Shown here: piece after piece, positions 62,661 through 64,000 of the stretch
Position numbering within the stretch: position 1 is the stretch's first letter
Layout of the letters: each line of letters opens with the position of its first letter
Assembly (NCBI GenBank): GCA_031275485.1
Contig: JAISOS010000073.1
Span: forward strand, 1-64,000
Length of the DNA stretch: 64,000 nucleotides
DNA from: Clostridiales bacterium
GTDB taxonomy: Bacteria > Bacillota > Clostridia > Christensenellales > JAISNN01
Direction of reading: 5' to 3'
Translations under genes and position numbers: made by a program
The notes under the pieces: generated by a model
The model's input: only the letters and a program-made list of their open reading frames with translations
What the model was told of the DNA's origin: nothing
Databases searched by the model: none

Positions 62661-63893
62661 ATGAAAAAAAATATTCTTGTAATTTTCGGAGGGAAGTCGT
62701 GCGAGCACGATATTTCCGTAATTACGGCGGTGCAGGCTATGCGCTCTATGAACGGTGAAAAATACGGGGTTTTTCCGTTTTATATAGACGGCGTGAACGG
62801 AAAAAGCTACACGGGCGCGGCGTTGAAAAAAATCGGAACTTACAGGAATTTCAATTCGAAAAGATCCGCGCTGAAAACCGCTGAGCTGACGCGCGGAGGC
62901 ATAATTCTTATACGGATCGGATTTTTAAAAAAACGCGTAAAAATAAAAATCGACGCCGCGCTGATATGCTGCCACGGCGGAATAGGCGAAAACGGCGGCG
63001 TTCAAGGGCTTTTAGAATTCTATGATATTCCTTATACTTCGCCTGGGATCGCCGCGTCCGCCGTCTTTATGGACAAGACGCTGACAAAGAGCTTTTTAAT
63101 CGGCGGGGAATTGCCCGCGCTGCCGTATTTTGCCATTGCCGATACCGAAATAGACGCAATACGGCTTGGCGGCGCGGATGCGGTTATAAATACTGATACG
63201 GATAAGAGCGAGGATACCGACAAGAAGACAAGCGCGGAAGCGGGCGAGGGCGCGGACTTGAAGTATCCTCTGATCGCGAAGCCCGCGTCGCTCGGTTCGA
63301 GCATAGGCATAAGCGTGGCGCGTACCTTGGACGAACTGAAAACCGCCTGCGTGACAGCCGCCGAATTCGATTCGAAAATCATCGTCGAAAAAGCTTTGGA
63401 GGATTTTTGCGAAATAAATTGCGCGGCGGTACGGGACGGGGAAAATATAATTGTTTCCGAATGCGAGAAACCCGTATCGTGGAGCGAATATTTGACTTTC
63501 GACGAGAAATACCGCCCGTGTCCGAATTCGGGAGGCGCGAAAAACCGCGGCGGTACGAAAAACCCGAAACGCGAATACCCCGCGGTAATTCCCGCGAATT
63601 TGAGGGACGCCGTTCGAGGACTCACGCGCCTCATATATTCGCGCTCGGATATGAAAGGCAGCGTCAGAATTGATTTTTTGATAGACAAGCGCGACGGGCG
63701 CGTCTACGTCAACGAAGTTAATACCGTTCCCGGTTCGCTCGCGCATTACTTGTTCGCGGAGAACGGCATAACCCTTTCCGATCTTATAGATATTATGATA
63801 AATACTTGCTTAAAGGAAAAAATGAAGACCGACGCAAAAAAATATATCTATAAATCCGACGTTTTGGACTGTTTTTCGGCGGCGGATTTTTAA
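62661..63893 (+). CDS. ddl: D-alanine--D-alanine ligase
   Basis: FGGKSCEHDISVITAVQAM, CCHGGIGENGGVQGLLE, KPASLGSSIGIS, VNEVNTVPGSLAHYLF; start at 62661 preferred. Confidence 0.94.
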   Translation: MKKNILVIFGGKSCEHDISVITAVQAMRSMNGEKYGVFPFYIDGVNGKSYTGAALKKIGTYRNFNSKRSALKTAELTRGGIILIRIGFLKKRVKIKIDAALICCHGGIGENGGVQGLLEFYDIPYTSPGIAASAVFMDKTLTKSFLIGGELPALPYFAIADTEIDAIRLGGADAVINTDTDKSEDTDKKTSAEAGEGADLKYPLIAKPASLGSSIGISVARTLDELKTACVTAAEFDSKIIVEKALEDFCEINCAAVRDGENIIVSECEKPVSWSEYLTFDEKYRPCPNSGGAKNRGGTKNPKREYPAVIPANLRDAVRGLTRLIYSRSDMKGSVRIDFLIDKRDGRVYVNEVNTVPGSLAHYLFAENGITLSDLIDIMINTCLKEKMKTDAKKYIYKSDVLDCFSAADF

Positions 63894-64000
63894 TTTAAAA
63901 AAATTTTAAAGGAATTAAAAAAAAATTTTCGAAGCGTGAAACCGCGTTTTTTCGGAATTTGCCACGCTAAGCCATTTTTAAAAGGAAATTTATTTCCGCC

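Overview
The window reads as a chromosomal segment of a Clostridia-like bacterium (lineage inferred from gene content only). I see no CRISPR array, rRNA, tRNA, integrase, transposase or prophage. Recognisable genes: TrmN6-like methyltransferase, rsmI, hisC, flippase-like protein, DUF1624-type membrane protein, S4-domain protein (RqcP-like), rpoB-rpoC, purM, pyruvate:ferredoxin oxidoreductase, a metal-sensing operon (ArsR - HMA protein - P1B ATPase), a 1771-aa dual-anchored surface protein, cysE, cysS, trmFO, a bifurcating-type [FeFe]-hydrogenase cluster, ECF transporter genes (ecfA-ecfA-ecfT), a phosphoesterase, bioB, an Old-Yellow-Enzyme family oxidoreductase, an alpha/beta hydrolase, murF and ddl. 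The least explained signal is non-coding: about two dozen copies of a palindrome (core GCGCGGGGAAACCTTTTG-TGAA-CAAAAGGTTTCCCCGCGC) with compensatory arm changes. Many copies lie 5-50 nt before a start codon, in the orientation of the downstream gene, and some are joined to a second hairpin module. Several housekeeping proteins also carry in-frame low-complexity or tandem-repeat insertions. One flavodoxin-family gene appears to be a pseudogene.
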